From Sunxiuqinia sp965372405 (GTDB lineage Bacteria > Bacteroidota > Bacteroidia > Bacteroidales > Prolixibacteraceae): a DNA stretch of 64,000 bases. The DNA is taken from the NCBI GenBank assembly GCA_965372405.1, contig CBDVCE010000005.1, forward strand, positions 1 through 64,000, given 5' to 3'. This document shows, piece after piece, positions 16,784 through 26,237 of this stretch. Under the pieces are notes generated by a model. That model was given only the letters and a program-made list of their open reading frames with translations. It was not told the DNA's origin and ran no database searches. Each line of letters opens with the position of its first letter. The first letter of the stretch is position 1. The translations under genes were made by a program, and so were the position numbers.

Positions 16784-19060
16784 ATGAATAATTTCAGAAG
16801 ATTAATTTTTTTATTTTTGCTTGTAGCAAGTATTAGTGTTAAAGCACAACAGCCTTTAGATTATGTAAATACCCTAATGGGAACAGATACTGAGTTTAAG
16901 CTTTCAAATGGGAATACTTATCCCGCGATCGCATTGCCTTGGGGGATGAACTTTTGGACACCCCAAACCAACAAAATGGGAGATGGTTGGGTTTATGGTT
17001 ATGATGCCAATAAAATCCGTGGTTTTAAGCAAACACACCAACCTAGTCCGTGGATTAACGATTACGGACAGTTTTCACTTTTCCCACTTACCGGCGACTT
17101 AAAAATTACAGGTGACGATCGTGGCAGTTGGTTTTCGCACAAATCAGAAACAGCTAAGCCCAATTATTATAAAGTGTATCTGGCCGATTACGATGTAGTA
17201 ACTGAAATTACGCCAACAGAACGGGCAGCTATGTTTCGCTTTACGTTCCCCGAAAATGAGCAGTCATATGTTTTGGTTGATGCCTTTGATGACGGTTCAT
17301 ATGTGAAAATTATTCCTTCAGAAAATAAGATTATTGGCTATACCACTAAAAATAATGGTGGTGTGCCTGAAAACTTCAAGAACTATTTTGTGATTGAGTT
17401 TGATAAAGCTTTCACCAAAAGTGAAGTGTGGAACAAAGACAAAATTGTTGCCGGAAAACTTGAGTTGGAAGATGATCATGTTGGTGCTGCTTTAAAGTTT
17501 AGCACAACAAAAGGAGAGAAGATTCATGCTCGTGTGGCTTCTTCATTCATCAGTTTTGAACAGGCAGAGCTTAACCTTAAGGAATTGGGAGATGATTCTT
17601 TCGATCAAGTAAAAGAGAAAGGCGCTGCAAGTTGGAATAAAGAATTATCGCGTATTGCTGTTGAAGGTGGAACAGATGAGCAAATCAAGACCTTCTATTC
17701 ATGCCTGTATCGTGTGTTGCTTTTCCCTCGTAAGTTTTATGAATTTGATGCAGATGGAAATGTAGTTCATTACAGCCCTTACAATGGTGAAGTACTTCCT
17801 GGTTATATGTTTACCGATAATGGATTCTGGGATACTTTTAGAGCAGTATTCCCATTCTTTAATATGATGTATCCTTCATTGAATGAAAAGATTCAGGAAG
17901 GTTTGGTTAATGCTTACAAGGAAAGTGGGTTCTTACCGGAGTGGGCAAGCCCTGGTCATCGTAATTGTATGATTGGTTCAAACTCAGCAACCTTAATCGC
18001 TGATGCTTATTTGAAAGGATGCCGAGGTTACGATATTGAAACTTTATGGGATGCCGTTTTGAAGAACTCTAATAATGAAGGGCCAATGCATTCTGTTGGT
18101 CGCTATGGAGTTGATTATTACAACAAGCTGGGCTATGTGCCATATGATGTTGGCGTAAATGAGAATGTGGCTCGTACATTGGAATATGCTTTTGCCGATT
18201 TCTGTATTTACAAGTTGGGGAAAGCCCTGGGCAAACCTGAAAAGGAAATTGAGATTTTTGCCAAACGTTCACTGAATTACAAGAATGTGTTTGATACGGA
18301 GAGCAAGTTGATGCGTGGTAAAAATGAAGATGGAACTTTCCAGAAACCATTTAGTCCATTTAAGTGGGGCGACGCTTTTACTGAAGGAAACAGCTGGCAT
18401 TATACATGGTCTGTCTTTCATGATGTACAAGGCTTGGTAGATCTGATGGGTGGCAAAGACGATTTCGTTACTATGCTGGATTCTGTATTTATCGTTCCTC
18501 CGGTATTTGATGAGTCGTATTACGGACAGGTGATTCACGAAATTCGTGAAATGCAGATTATGAACATGGGGAATTATGCTCATGGTAACCAGCCCATTCA
18601 GCACATGATTTACCTGTATAACTATGCTGGTCAGCCATGGAAAACGCAATACTGGATCAGAGAAGTAATGGATCGTTTATATACTTCTCAGGCAGATGGT
18701 TATTGTGGTGATGAAGACAATGGACAAACTTCGGCCTGGTATGTTTATAGTGCAATGGGCTTTTATCCGGTAGCACCCTCAACTGATGAATATGTGATTG
18801 GGACACCTTTGTTTAAAAAGATAACGGTAAGCTTGGAGAATGGCAAAACCATCGAAATTGAAGCTCCTGAGAATGGTTCAGAGAATAAATACATCAAGGA
18901 AATTGATTTTAACGGAAAATCATACAGCAAGAACTATTTTAAGTATTCGGACTTGATGAAAGGTGCAAGCATCAATTATGAAATGGATGAGAAACCAAAT
19001 CAGAAAAGAGGTACTAAAAACTCAGATTTCCCTTACTCATTTTCTACCGAGGGAAAATAG
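16784..19060 (+). CDS. GH92 family glycosidase with Gln at the general-acid position
   Basis: This 758-residue GH92 protein has an SPI signal peptide ending near residue 22 (VKAQ), so it is probably soluble in the periplasm or surface-exposed, unlike its lipoprotein neighbour. The family signatures LDYVNTLMGTD, FWDTFRAVFPFF and GDEDNGQTSAWYVYSAMGFYP are intact. In the acid motif it reads HGNQP, with Gln603 where the upstream paralogue has Glu591. From memory, GH92 enzymes that remove phosphate-linked mannose (mannose-1-phospho-6-mannose) carry Gln here because phosphate is a good leaving group. That makes this a candidate phosphodiester mannosidase, though other GH92 subgroups may share the change. 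A strong terminator follows. Confidence 0.92.
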   Translation: MNNFRRLIFLFLLVASISVKAQQPLDYVNTLMGTDTEFKLSNGNTYPAIALPWGMNFWTPQTNKMGDGWVYGYDANKIRGFKQTHQPSPWINDYGQFSLFPLTGDLKITGDDRGSWFSHKSETAKPNYYKVYLADYDVVTEITPTERAAMFRFTFPENEQSYVLVDAFDDGSYVKIIPSENKIIGYTTKNNGGVPENFKNYFVIEFDKAFTKSEVWNKDKIVAGKLELEDDHVGAALKFSTTKGEKIHARVASSFISFEQAELNLKELGDDSFDQVKEKGAASWNKELSRIAVEGGTDEQIKTFYSCLYRVLLFPRKFYEFDADGNVVHYSPYNGEVLPGYMFTDNGFWDTFRAVFPFFNMMYPSLNEKIQEGLVNAYKESGFLPEWASPGHRNCMIGSNSATLIADAYLKGCRGYDIETLWDAVLKNSNNEGPMHSVGRYGVDYYNKLGYVPYDVGVNENVARTLEYAFADFCIYKLGKALGKPEKEIEIFAKRSLNYKNVFDTESKLMRGKNEDGTFQKPFSPFKWGDAFTEGNSWHYTWSVFHDVQGLVDLMGGKDDFVTMLDSVFIVPPVFDESYYGQVIHEIREMQIMNMGNYAHGNQPIQHMIYLYNYAGQPWKTQYWIREVMDRLYTSQADGYCGDEDNGQTSAWYVYSAMGFYPVAPSTDEYVIGTPLFKKITVSLENGKTIEIEAPENGSENKYIKEIDFNGKSYSKNYFKYSDLMKGASINYEMDEKPNQKRGTKNSDFPYSFSTEGK

Positions 19061-19086
19061 ATAATCAATCAATTCATATAAATATT

Positions 19087-19129
19087 AAAGCCAGATGCTT
19101 TCTCATTTTGAGTCGCATCTGGCTTTTTT
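19087..19129 (+). terminator. Rho-independent terminator after the GH92 pair
   Basis: A 12-base arm AAAGCCAGATGC pairs with GCATCTGGCTTT and runs into a T-tract. It is one of the strongest terminators in the window. Confidence 0.92.
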
Positions 19130-19221
19130 GTTTTGCCTGTCCAGCAGATTTCTTTCATATACTTTTTCACTGTTGACCGGGGAAATAATAAATTTAAGCT
19201 GAAGCCCCCGTTGACAGTAGC

Positions 19222-19257
19222 TTTTATTGCCCCCGGCTTAAGCCGGGGGCAATAAAA
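19222..19257. repeat. Perfect 36-bp palindrome
   Basis: Two 18-bp arms without a spacer (core CCCCCGGCTTAAGCCGGGGG, flanked by TTTTATTG and CAATAAAA) form a perfect inverted repeat. It lies in the 403-bp gap between GH92 and the LamG-EEP gene. It could be a bidirectional terminator or a REP-like/miniature element. The rest of the gap up to 19463 shows no gene. Confidence 0.85.
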
Positions 19258-19463
19258 CCAATAAGAATCTCTGAACCCTTAATGATTATCAGTGATTTAC
19301 CTTATGTTATTTTCTACGTTTGATTTAAATATATATCGATTGAGAAACTTGGCAAAAGACAGTTTTGGACTGGAATAGTTATCGGAATCCTGATTGCTTT
19401 TTTTCGAGTATTTTTTTTTGAATAAAAACGCTATTTTTAAGGGTTAAAATAAAGACTTGGCTT

Positions 19464-20849
19464 ATGATGAAGAAAATATATTATGTACTCCTATTCTTTT
19501 GTTGTTTTTCACAGACCTTAATCGCTCAGGATTATGCCGTTTCTCTTCAGGTTAAAACGACTATGGTATCAGATGATTTCCCTTCTTTATGTTCCAATAA
19601 ACAATGGGATGGTGCGGCAGTAGTGGACTTGATTAGCACCTCAAATATGGGACATACCCTTGAGCCTGGTGTTAATGTGGGTTGGTCAGTATTTATGCAA
19701 CCCAATGGAGCCTGGGGCTGGAATATTGGAGATGGTAAACATCGACTTGATTATTTGCCCACTACATTGCAAAGAATTAATGATGGGAAATGGCATGAAA
19801 TTGCCATATCTTTTTATTTAAATAAAAAAACTGCCTGGTTGTATTTTGATGGTAGACATGTGGCTATTTATAGCTTAAGCGAATTGAATTTGATCGAAGA
19901 ATCCGTTGTTGAAATCCTTTCATTTTCAGAAAAGAATGGGTTTAAGATTAGAAATGAGAAAGTGGGTAAGTTTTCTCAGACTACCGACGAGATTACGAAT
20001 AATTATAAGTTGAAAGGTGAAAAAGTTAGTTCGAATTATCTTCAGGAGAAACCACAAAAGTTAACCGTAATGTCTTGGAATATATGGCATGGTGCGCGTC
20101 ATAACGGGATAGAAAAAGGAATAGAACAAGCCATTACTGCTATCAGAACTTCCGGTGCTGGATTGGTATGTATGCAGGAAACCTATGGATCAGGACCGAA
20201 AATTTCAGATGCTCTGGGAACACTTTTTTATTATAGAAGTTCAAATTTGTCAGTACATTCGAAATACCCCATTGTAGAGACCTACGATTTATACCAACCA
20301 TTCAGATTTGGAGGCGTAAGGGTTAAAATGGGAGAACAATTGTTAGATGTGTTTTCCTTATGGATTCATTACTTGCCTTCCATTGCGAAATTATATCCAA
20401 ATGAATCGGTCGAAAAAATTCTATTAGAAGAAAATAAAACCAGGGGAACCGAAATTAAGGAAATCCTGACAAGCTTAAACAATGCTTCTATAAATGGAGA
20501 GAAGGTGCCCCTTATTGTTGGAGGTGATTTTAACAGCCCGTCACATTTGGATTGGGGAGATGATATGAAATCATTTCATAACGATTTTGTAATAGAATGG
20601 CCTGTGAGCAAATCCATGGCCAATTCAGATTTTACGGATTCCTTCCGGAAAATGGCGCCTATTCCCCGCTATAGTAGGGGAAATACATGGTCGCCCCGTT
20701 TTCATGAATCCATGCAGCAACGAATTGATTATTTGTATTTCAAAGGCGAATTACGATGTGTGAATTCTTATGTAAAAGGATATACTGATTCCGAATGGCC
20801 AAGTGATCACGCTGCTATTATTGCAGAATATAGATTTGGCAATGAGTGA
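19464..20849 (+). CDS. Secreted LamG-like/EEP phosphohydrolase fusion
   Basis: This 461-residue exported protein (signal peptide ending near residue 22, LIAQ) has two domains. Residues about 25-165 look like a LamG/concanavalin-type beta-sandwich (NDGKWHEIAISFYLNKKTAWLYFDG), a likely binding module. Residues about 195-461 are an EEP phosphohydrolase with MSWNIWHGARHN, VCMQETYG (metal-binding Glu), GGDFNSPSH, QRIDYLYF and the terminal WPSDHAAII. It therefore resembles the EEP lipoprotein at 63 in catalytic plan but has an added binding domain. A bound substrate such as a glycolipid, phosphoglycan or extracellular nucleic acid is plausible. It is a single gene after the palindrome and 199 bp before the next ECF gene, and its operon assignment is unclear. 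Confidence 0.82.
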   Translation: MMKKIYYVLLFFCCFSQTLIAQDYAVSLQVKTTMVSDDFPSLCSNKQWDGAAVVDLISTSNMGHTLEPGVNVGWSVFMQPNGAWGWNIGDGKHRLDYLPTTLQRINDGKWHEIAISFYLNKKTAWLYFDGRHVAIYSLSELNLIEESVVEILSFSEKNGFKIRNEKVGKFSQTTDEITNNYKLKGEKVSSNYLQEKPQKLTVMSWNIWHGARHNGIEKGIEQAITAIRTSGAGLVCMQETYGSGPKISDALGTLFYYRSSNLSVHSKYPIVETYDLYQPFRFGGVRVKMGEQLLDVFSLWIHYLPSIAKLYPNESVEKILLEENKTRGTEIKEILTSLNNASINGEKVPLIVGGDFNSPSHLDWGDDMKSFHNDFVIEWPVSKSMANSDFTDSFRKMAPIPRYSRGNTWSPRFHESMQQRIDYLYFKGELRCVNSYVKGYTDSEWPSDHAAIIAEYRFGNE

Positions 20850-21048
20850 TTAGTTGTACTTTCGTTTCTAACTCAATTCCATATTTTGCTTTAGATTGAT
20901 GTTCCAATTTTTGGAAAGTGAAATTTTGCAAATAATGATTTCGTTGATTCAATCATGTTTGGGGTACTGTCTTTTCAAAAAAAGACATCCTTAAATACAT
21001 TTACAGCGATTGCTTGGATAATTCGAATAATTATTATTTTTACACGCC

Positions 21049-21624
21049 ATGAGTGAGCCAACTGATAAACAAATATTCGAGGAGATAAAGCAAGGAGATG
21101 AGCTTGCTTTTAACCGCTTGTTTGATCAGCATTATACCTCACTTTGTTTTTTCGCAGATAAATACCTAGAAGACATTGATCAGTCACGTTCTGTCGTTCA
21201 GGGATTTTTTGTAGACCTATGGGTGAAACGCGAAAAGATTAAGATAAGTCAATCAGTTAAATCATATTTGTACAGTTCAGTAAAGAATAGATCGATTGAT
21301 CATCTTCGAAAAGAAAAGAAAAATACACATACCACAGAGCTAACCGATGATATTGCACAATCTCCATTTAAAGATTTAGTTGAGGAAGCTGAACTGAATG
21401 ATCGGATTAATCAATCGATTAACGAACTTCCCGAAAAATGCCGGGAAATTTTTATGCTTTGTCGATTTGAAGGCCTAAAATATGCTCAGATTGCTGAACA
21501 ACTTGATATTTCAATCAAGACTGTGGAGATGCAGATGGGAATTGCACTAAAAAAACTTCGTCAAAAATTATCAGATATACAGTTGTTTAGCTTGATGGTT
21601 TTCATTTCTTCCAAAAAAATCTAA
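21049..21624 (+). CDS. ECF-type RNA polymerase sigma-70 factor
   Basis: This 191-residue ECF sigma factor starts the second PUL. Sigma-2 shows LFDQHYTSLCFFADKYL and VVQGFFVDLWVKREKI, and the RSIDHLRKEKK segment follows. Sigma-4 is CREIFMLCRFEGLKYAQIAE with DISIKTVEMQM. The sigma-2 core reads VVQGFFVDLW where most paralogues have VQDVFVKLW, so Gly replaces the conserved Asp. FecR follows after 59 bp, and the SusC at 22845 has an STN domain, so this factor should respond to its ligand. The AT-rich stretch just before the ATG (TAATTATTATTTTTAC) may hold a Bacteroidota-type -7 element, but I cannot place the promoter securely. Confidence 0.92.
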   Translation: MSEPTDKQIFEEIKQGDELAFNRLFDQHYTSLCFFADKYLEDIDQSRSVVQGFFVDLWVKREKIKISQSVKSYLYSSVKNRSIDHLRKEKKNTHTTELTDDIAQSPFKDLVEEAELNDRINQSINELPEKCREIFMLCRFEGLKYAQIAEQLDISIKTVEMQMGIALKKLRQKLSDIQLFSLMVFISSKKI

Positions 21625-21683
21625 GAATCTTTACAGGGTATTTTATTTTCAATACGTCTTAGGGGTGTTAAAACCTTAAGGCA

Positions 21684-22694
21684 ATGAATAAAACCAATGA
21701 AATAGATATTCTAATTGGGAAAGTGGTTTCCGGAAACGCTTCCAAAGATGAGCTCTCCATACTTGAGGTCTGGCAGTCAGAGTCAGAAACAAACCAACGT
21801 ATTTATAAGCAAAGTCTGAAAGCCTGGAATGCAGGTTCAAATTCCATTTCTACCAAAGAGATTACTCAGGATAAGCTGAATGTACAGAATCAAGTGAATA
21901 GAAGCTTGGTTCATCAGTTGAACAGGAGCAAACGTTTTGCAAATATTTATAAGGTTGCTGCTGCAGTAGCCATTCCAATTGCACTTGCCATTAGTTTATA
22001 CTTTGTAAATAACAGTTATAAAGTAGAGCTACCTCAATCTATATGCGAAGTTATTGCACCAAAAGGACATGTTTCAAAATGTATTTTACCTGATGGTACT
22101 GAAGTTTGGCTGAATGCAGGATCAACCCTTACTTACGATGCTTCCGGTTTTCATGGTAAACAGAGAGAGGTAGATTTAGAAGGGGAGGCTTATTTTGAAG
22201 TTGTCAGCAATAAGAAAAATCCATTTCTGGTGAATACTGAGCTGGCAAATGTGTATGTAACTGGTACTTCCTTTAATGTAAAAGCCTATTCTGATACCAA
22301 ACAGTTTGAAACTGTTCTGGCAGAAGGAAAAGTTGAATTGCAGTTCAATCTAAAAAATGAACAAACGGTGAAAATGAACCCAGGTGAACGGGCAATTTAT
22401 AAGGTGGATCAAAAAGAAATGATCATTCAGGATGTTGATGCAGCAATGTATTCGGCCTGGCGAAAAGGGGAGATGTTGTTTAAAGATGCCACGCTGAATG
22501 ATTTGATCAAAGAACTTGAACGGATTTACGACATCCAGTTTGCATTGAAAGATAAAACTATTGGAGATTACCGCTTTCGGGGAATGTTTAATTATAGCAA
22601 CAATTTAATTGATGCTTTAGAAAAAATAAAGAAAACCGCTGGTGTGGATTACTATATTGAAAATAAGAAAGTCTGGCTTGATAAAAACGAATAA
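21684..22694 (+). CDS. FecR-family anti-sigma factor
   Basis: This 336-residue single-pass inner-membrane regulator partners the ECF factor 59 bp upstream. The N-terminal ~85 residues are cytoplasmic, a membrane helix lies near residues 92-110 (AAVAIPIALAISLYFV), and the periplasmic FecR domain carries LPDGTEVWLNAGS, LEGEAYFEV and GTSFNVKAY. The C-terminal DUF4974-like part (about 255-335) includes LNDLIKELERIYDIQF. Domain order and length are normal. A hairpin lies in the 150-bp gap before susC and may limit readthrough from the regulatory pair. Confidence 0.93.
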   Translation: MNKTNEIDILIGKVVSGNASKDELSILEVWQSESETNQRIYKQSLKAWNAGSNSISTKEITQDKLNVQNQVNRSLVHQLNRSKRFANIYKVAAAVAIPIALAISLYFVNNSYKVELPQSICEVIAPKGHVSKCILPDGTEVWLNAGSTLTYDASGFHGKQREVDLEGEAYFEVVSNKKNPFLVNTELANVYVTGTSFNVKAYSDTKQFETVLAEGKVELQFNLKNEQTVKMNPGERAIYKVDQKEMIIQDVDAAMYSAWRKGEMLFKDATLNDLIKELERIYDIQFALKDKTIGDYRFRGMFNYSNNLIDALEKIKKTAGVDYYIENKKVWLDKNE

Positions 22695-22752
22695 AATATG
22701 AATTGAAAAAATAAAGAACCGATGTTTTCGTAATGGATTGAAGAAATTAAAA

Positions 22753-22780
22753 AGAGGGAATAGGTAGGAGCATTCCCTCT
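22753..22780 (+). promoter_or_regulatory. Hairpin between fecR and susC
   Basis: A 9-bp stem (AGAGGGAAT with ATTCCCTCT, 10-base loop) is followed by TAAATAAAA, a poor U-tract. It may be a weak terminator or pause separating regulator and transporter transcripts. Confidence 0.5.
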
Positions 22781-22844
22781 TAAATAAAATTTCTTCAGCT
22801 AATAAATAGCGAAATCAATTTTATTAATACTAACATTCAAATTT

Positions 22845-25800
22845 ATGAAAAAAAAATGTAACGGATGGGAGCATTTATCCTCCCGATTTAAAAAATTATG
22901 GCTTATGATGAGATTAAGTGTTTTACTTATACTCTTTACAGTTGCTTCGGTGTCTGCGAGTGTCTATTCGCAAAGTACGAAAGTGACTTTAAAAATGAAG
23001 AATAGCAGGATTGCTGATGTGTTTGATGCCATCGAGCAACAATCAGAGTATTACTTCTTTTATAATCGAGATCATTTTGATGATAACCGTGTCGTTCAGG
23101 TAGAAGTGAAAGATAGAACTGTAAATGAAGTGTTGGATGATCTGTTTAAAGATACACCAGTAACTTATGAGATTGTTGATCGGAATATTCTGATTAAAGT
23201 TAATAACGACTCTTTTAAGTCTAGTCAACAAAAAGAGGTCTCTGGTAATGTGACTGATTTATCAGGACTACCACTTCCCGGAGTCTCTATCATCATCAAA
23301 GGGACTACAACCGGAACCATTACTGATTTTGATGGAATTTTTAAGCTTGCAGATGTATCAGGCGATGCAACATTGGTATTTTCATTTGTTGGGATGCGTT
23401 CGCAGGAAATTCAAGTGGCTGGACAATCAACTTTCAACATAACCATGCTGCAAGACTACATTGGGCTTGAAGAAGTAGTTGCAATTGGTTATGGTGTGCA
23501 GAAAAAAAGTGACCTTACCGGTTCAGTTGTTTCTGTGAAATCGGAAGAAATGATGAAAATGCCAAGTGCCAGAGTTGATCAGGCCTTGCAAGGGAAAGTA
23601 TCCGGTATGGTTATTAGTAACGACAAAGCACAACCTGGTGCCAGTCCTATTATCCGTATTCGTGGTGATAACTCCATTTCAGGAAATAACGATCCGTTGA
23701 TTGTAGTGGATGGTATTCTTGGAGCAGACATGAGTATTCTCAATCCATCCGAAATTGAATCGGATGAGGTTTTAAAAGACGCTTCAGCAAAAGCAATTTA
23801 CGGCTCACGGGGAGCTAACGGTGTTATTATTATTACAACCAAAGGAGGTGAAAAAGGTAAAACGAGGTTTGACTTTAGTACATACACATCAATCTCGAAA
23901 GTTGCCAAGAAGTTGGATTTAATGACAGCAGAAGAGCAATACAATTTACTAAGTACATATCCTCAAGAAACTGGAGAGTATCCTGATATTCGAGAATTAC
24001 TGGAATTATACGATCCCAGTAATCCAGTAGGAACCGATTGGCAAGATGTAGTTCTTCAGAATGCCCCAACCCAGAGTTATAATCTTAGTGTAAGCGGAGG
24101 ATCGGAAAAAACAACATTTGCTATTTCAGGAAGTTACTACGATCAAACAGGTATTATAACTAAGACTGGTTACGACAGGCAAACATTACGTGTCAGGTTG
24201 GATCATCAGGCAACAGACAAACTAAAAATTGGGGCTAACATTTATTTGGGAAAATCACAACAAAGTAATACCCGAATAGATACTGGCGGAGGATCAGGTG
24301 GGGGATCAGCAACCCAGGCTGCCAACAGGTTCTCGCCAATAATACCCGTATACGATGATGAAGGAAATTATTCTGGTCCAACTCCGTCCCATGAGTCAAT
24401 AAATAATCCATTGGCAACTATTAACGAGCGGATAGATGAATTGAACACTTTTAATGCTACTGCAAATTTGTATGCACAATATGAAGTATTGGATAATCTT
24501 ACTTTTAGGACATCCTATACTAGTCGCTATTCAAACGACTGGAGAAACTTTTGGGCAGGAAAAGCACTTCTTGAAGCAGCAGGTATTGGGAAAGGTTCTA
24601 TTACAAGTATAAATAGTAATTCGTGGTTAAACGAAAATACATTAACTTTCGATGAGACGTATGGAAAACACCACATTACTGTAATGGGTGGTATTACAGC
24701 ATCAGAATATAATGCTCCAACAGTACAAGCGTCTGCTATGGATTTTCCAACCGAAGCTCTTAGGTACAATGCACTTGAACTAGGAAGCCCGGAGGGACAG
24801 TCCGTAAATTCAGGTTTAATTGAAAATTCAATGTTGTCGTATCTGGCAAGGGTAAACTATGTTTTAGCCGATAAATATTTATTTACGGCCAATTTCAGAG
24901 CAGATGGTTCTTCAAAATTTGCGAAAAATAACAAATGGGGATATTTCCCATCAGCAGCAATTGGCTGGAGGGTAACAGAGGAGCAGTGGATGCAGGATAT
25001 TTCACAATTAAGCAATTTGAAACTGCGTGCAAGTTTTGGGTCAACAGGTAGTCAAGCTATATCTTCTTATCAATCGCTGGCAAGTTATGCAAACAAAATC
25101 GTTCCTTTAGGAGACAGTTTTTATACCTCAGTTACCTCAGACCGTATTCCAAATCCTGATTTAATGTGGGAAACAACTACTGAAGGAAATTTTGGTATGG
25201 ATTTAGGTTTGTATAAAAATAGAATAAGCATTGCAGCTGATGTTTATACAAAAACGACAAAAGACCTCCTTTATGGTAAAACTCTTCCATATTATTCTGG
25301 TTATACATCGCAAACTCAGAATATTGGTTCAATTAAAAACACGGGTGTTGAATTCTCTTTAAATACAGTGAATTTTGATAAGGAATTTAAATGGACAACA
25401 TCTTTCAATATTAGTTTTAACAAAAACGAGATAGTTGAATTAGGTGAAGATGATTTCCAAATATATGATTATTCTGGCGGATCGCTTGGTGATGGATGGC
25501 GCGAAATCGTAATTTTACAAGTAGGTGAATCGCTTGGTAATTTTTATGGATATATGTTTGATGGAATTTACCAGAATGCGGCAGAATGCGCTGAACTCCC
25601 ATATCCGGTTGGTGCTTGCGAACCTGGCATGATTAAGTTAAAAGACATTAGCGGACCAGACGGAGTACCCGATGGTATGATTACTCCTGACGATCGTACA
25701 GTTATGGGCAATGGTTTACCTGATTATACCTTTGGTATTGCCAACGATTTTTCTTACAAAAACTTCGATTTGAACATAATGTTTCAAGGGCAACAAGGGA

Positions 25801-26204
25801 ATGAAATCTTAAACTTAAACCGAATCATACTGGAGCGTGCCAGTCACATGAACGGGTCGGCAGTATTGTTAACCGATTCATGGACCGAAGAAGGAAGTTC
25901 AAACACCATTCAGAAAATTGGTCAAGGTACAGGACCGGCTAATTCACGGTTTGTGGAAGATGGTTCGTACATAAGGTTGAAAAACTTGTCATTGGGCTAT
26001 AGAATTCCTTCGAGTGTAACCAGTAAATGGAATATAGCTGATCTTCGTTTGTATATAAGTGGTCAGAATTTATGGACGAGCACTGACTATTCTGGTTACG
26101 ACCCTGAAATTAACTCAAGAAGTGGAAACATTGCGAGGGGTATTGACCAAGGTGGTTATCCAACAGCAAAAACATATACGATTGGACTTAACCTAAGTTT
26201 TTAA
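22845..26204 (+). CDS. SusC/RagA-family TonB-linked outer-membrane transporter with STN domain
   Basis: This 1119-residue outer-membrane importer belongs to the second PUL. A long N-terminus leads into a signal peptide ending near residue 44 (VYSQS). An STN domain (about 48-120, RIADVFDAIEQQSEYYFFYN) is followed by a CarboxypepD_reg-like domain (about 130-210, GLPLPGVSIIIKGTTTGTITDFDG). The plug begins near 205 (GLEEVVAIGYGVQKKSDLTGSV) and includes YGSRGANGVIIITTKGG, and the barrel ends in LNLSF. It pairs with the SusD 33 bp downstream and signals to the FecR at 21684. An ATG at 22908 inside the signal region is a possible alternative start that would give a shorter, more usual leader. Confidence 0.95.
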   Translation: MKKKCNGWEHLSSRFKKLWLMMRLSVLLILFTVASVSASVYSQSTKVTLKMKNSRIADVFDAIEQQSEYYFFYNRDHFDDNRVVQVEVKDRTVNEVLDDLFKDTPVTYEIVDRNILIKVNNDSFKSSQQKEVSGNVTDLSGLPLPGVSIIIKGTTTGTITDFDGIFKLADVSGDATLVFSFVGMRSQEIQVAGQSTFNITMLQDYIGLEEVVAIGYGVQKKSDLTGSVVSVKSEEMMKMPSARVDQALQGKVSGMVISNDKAQPGASPIIRIRGDNSISGNNDPLIVVDGILGADMSILNPSEIESDEVLKDASAKAIYGSRGANGVIIITTKGGEKGKTRFDFSTYTSISKVAKKLDLMTAEEQYNLLSTYPQETGEYPDIRELLELYDPSNPVGTDWQDVVLQNAPTQSYNLSVSGGSEKTTFAISGSYYDQTGIITKTGYDRQTLRVRLDHQATDKLKIGANIYLGKSQQSNTRIDTGGGSGGGSATQAANRFSPIIPVYDDEGNYSGPTPSHESINNPLATINERIDELNTFNATANLYAQYEVLDNLTFRTSYTSRYSNDWRNFWAGKALLEAAGIGKGSITSINSNSWLNENTLTFDETYGKHHITVMGGITASEYNAPTVQASAMDFPTEALRYNALELGSPEGQSVNSGLIENSMLSYLARVNYVLADKYLFTANFRADGSSKFAKNNKWGYFPSAAIGWRVTEEQWMQDISQLSNLKLRASFGSTGSQAISSYQSLASYANKIVPLGDSFYTSVTSDRIPNPDLMWETTTEGNFGMDLGLYKNRISIAADVYTKTTKDLLYGKTLPYYSGYTSQTQNIGSIKNTGVEFSLNTVNFDKEFKWTTSFNISFNKNEIVELGEDDFQIYDYSGGSLGDGWREIVILQVGESLGNFYGYMFDGIYQNAAECAELPYPVGACEPGMIKLKDISGPDGVPDGMITPDDRTVMGNGLPDYTFGIANDFSYKNFDLNIMFQGQQGNEILNLNRIILERASHMNGSAVLLTDSWTEEGSSNTIQKIGQGTGPANSRFVEDGSYIRLKNLSLGYRIPSSVTSKWNIADLRLYISGQNLWTSTDYSGYDPEINSRSGNIARGIDQGGYPTAKTYTIGLNLSF

Positions 26205-26237
26205 TTGAGCTAAATAAAGAATTTAAAGAAAAAAAAT

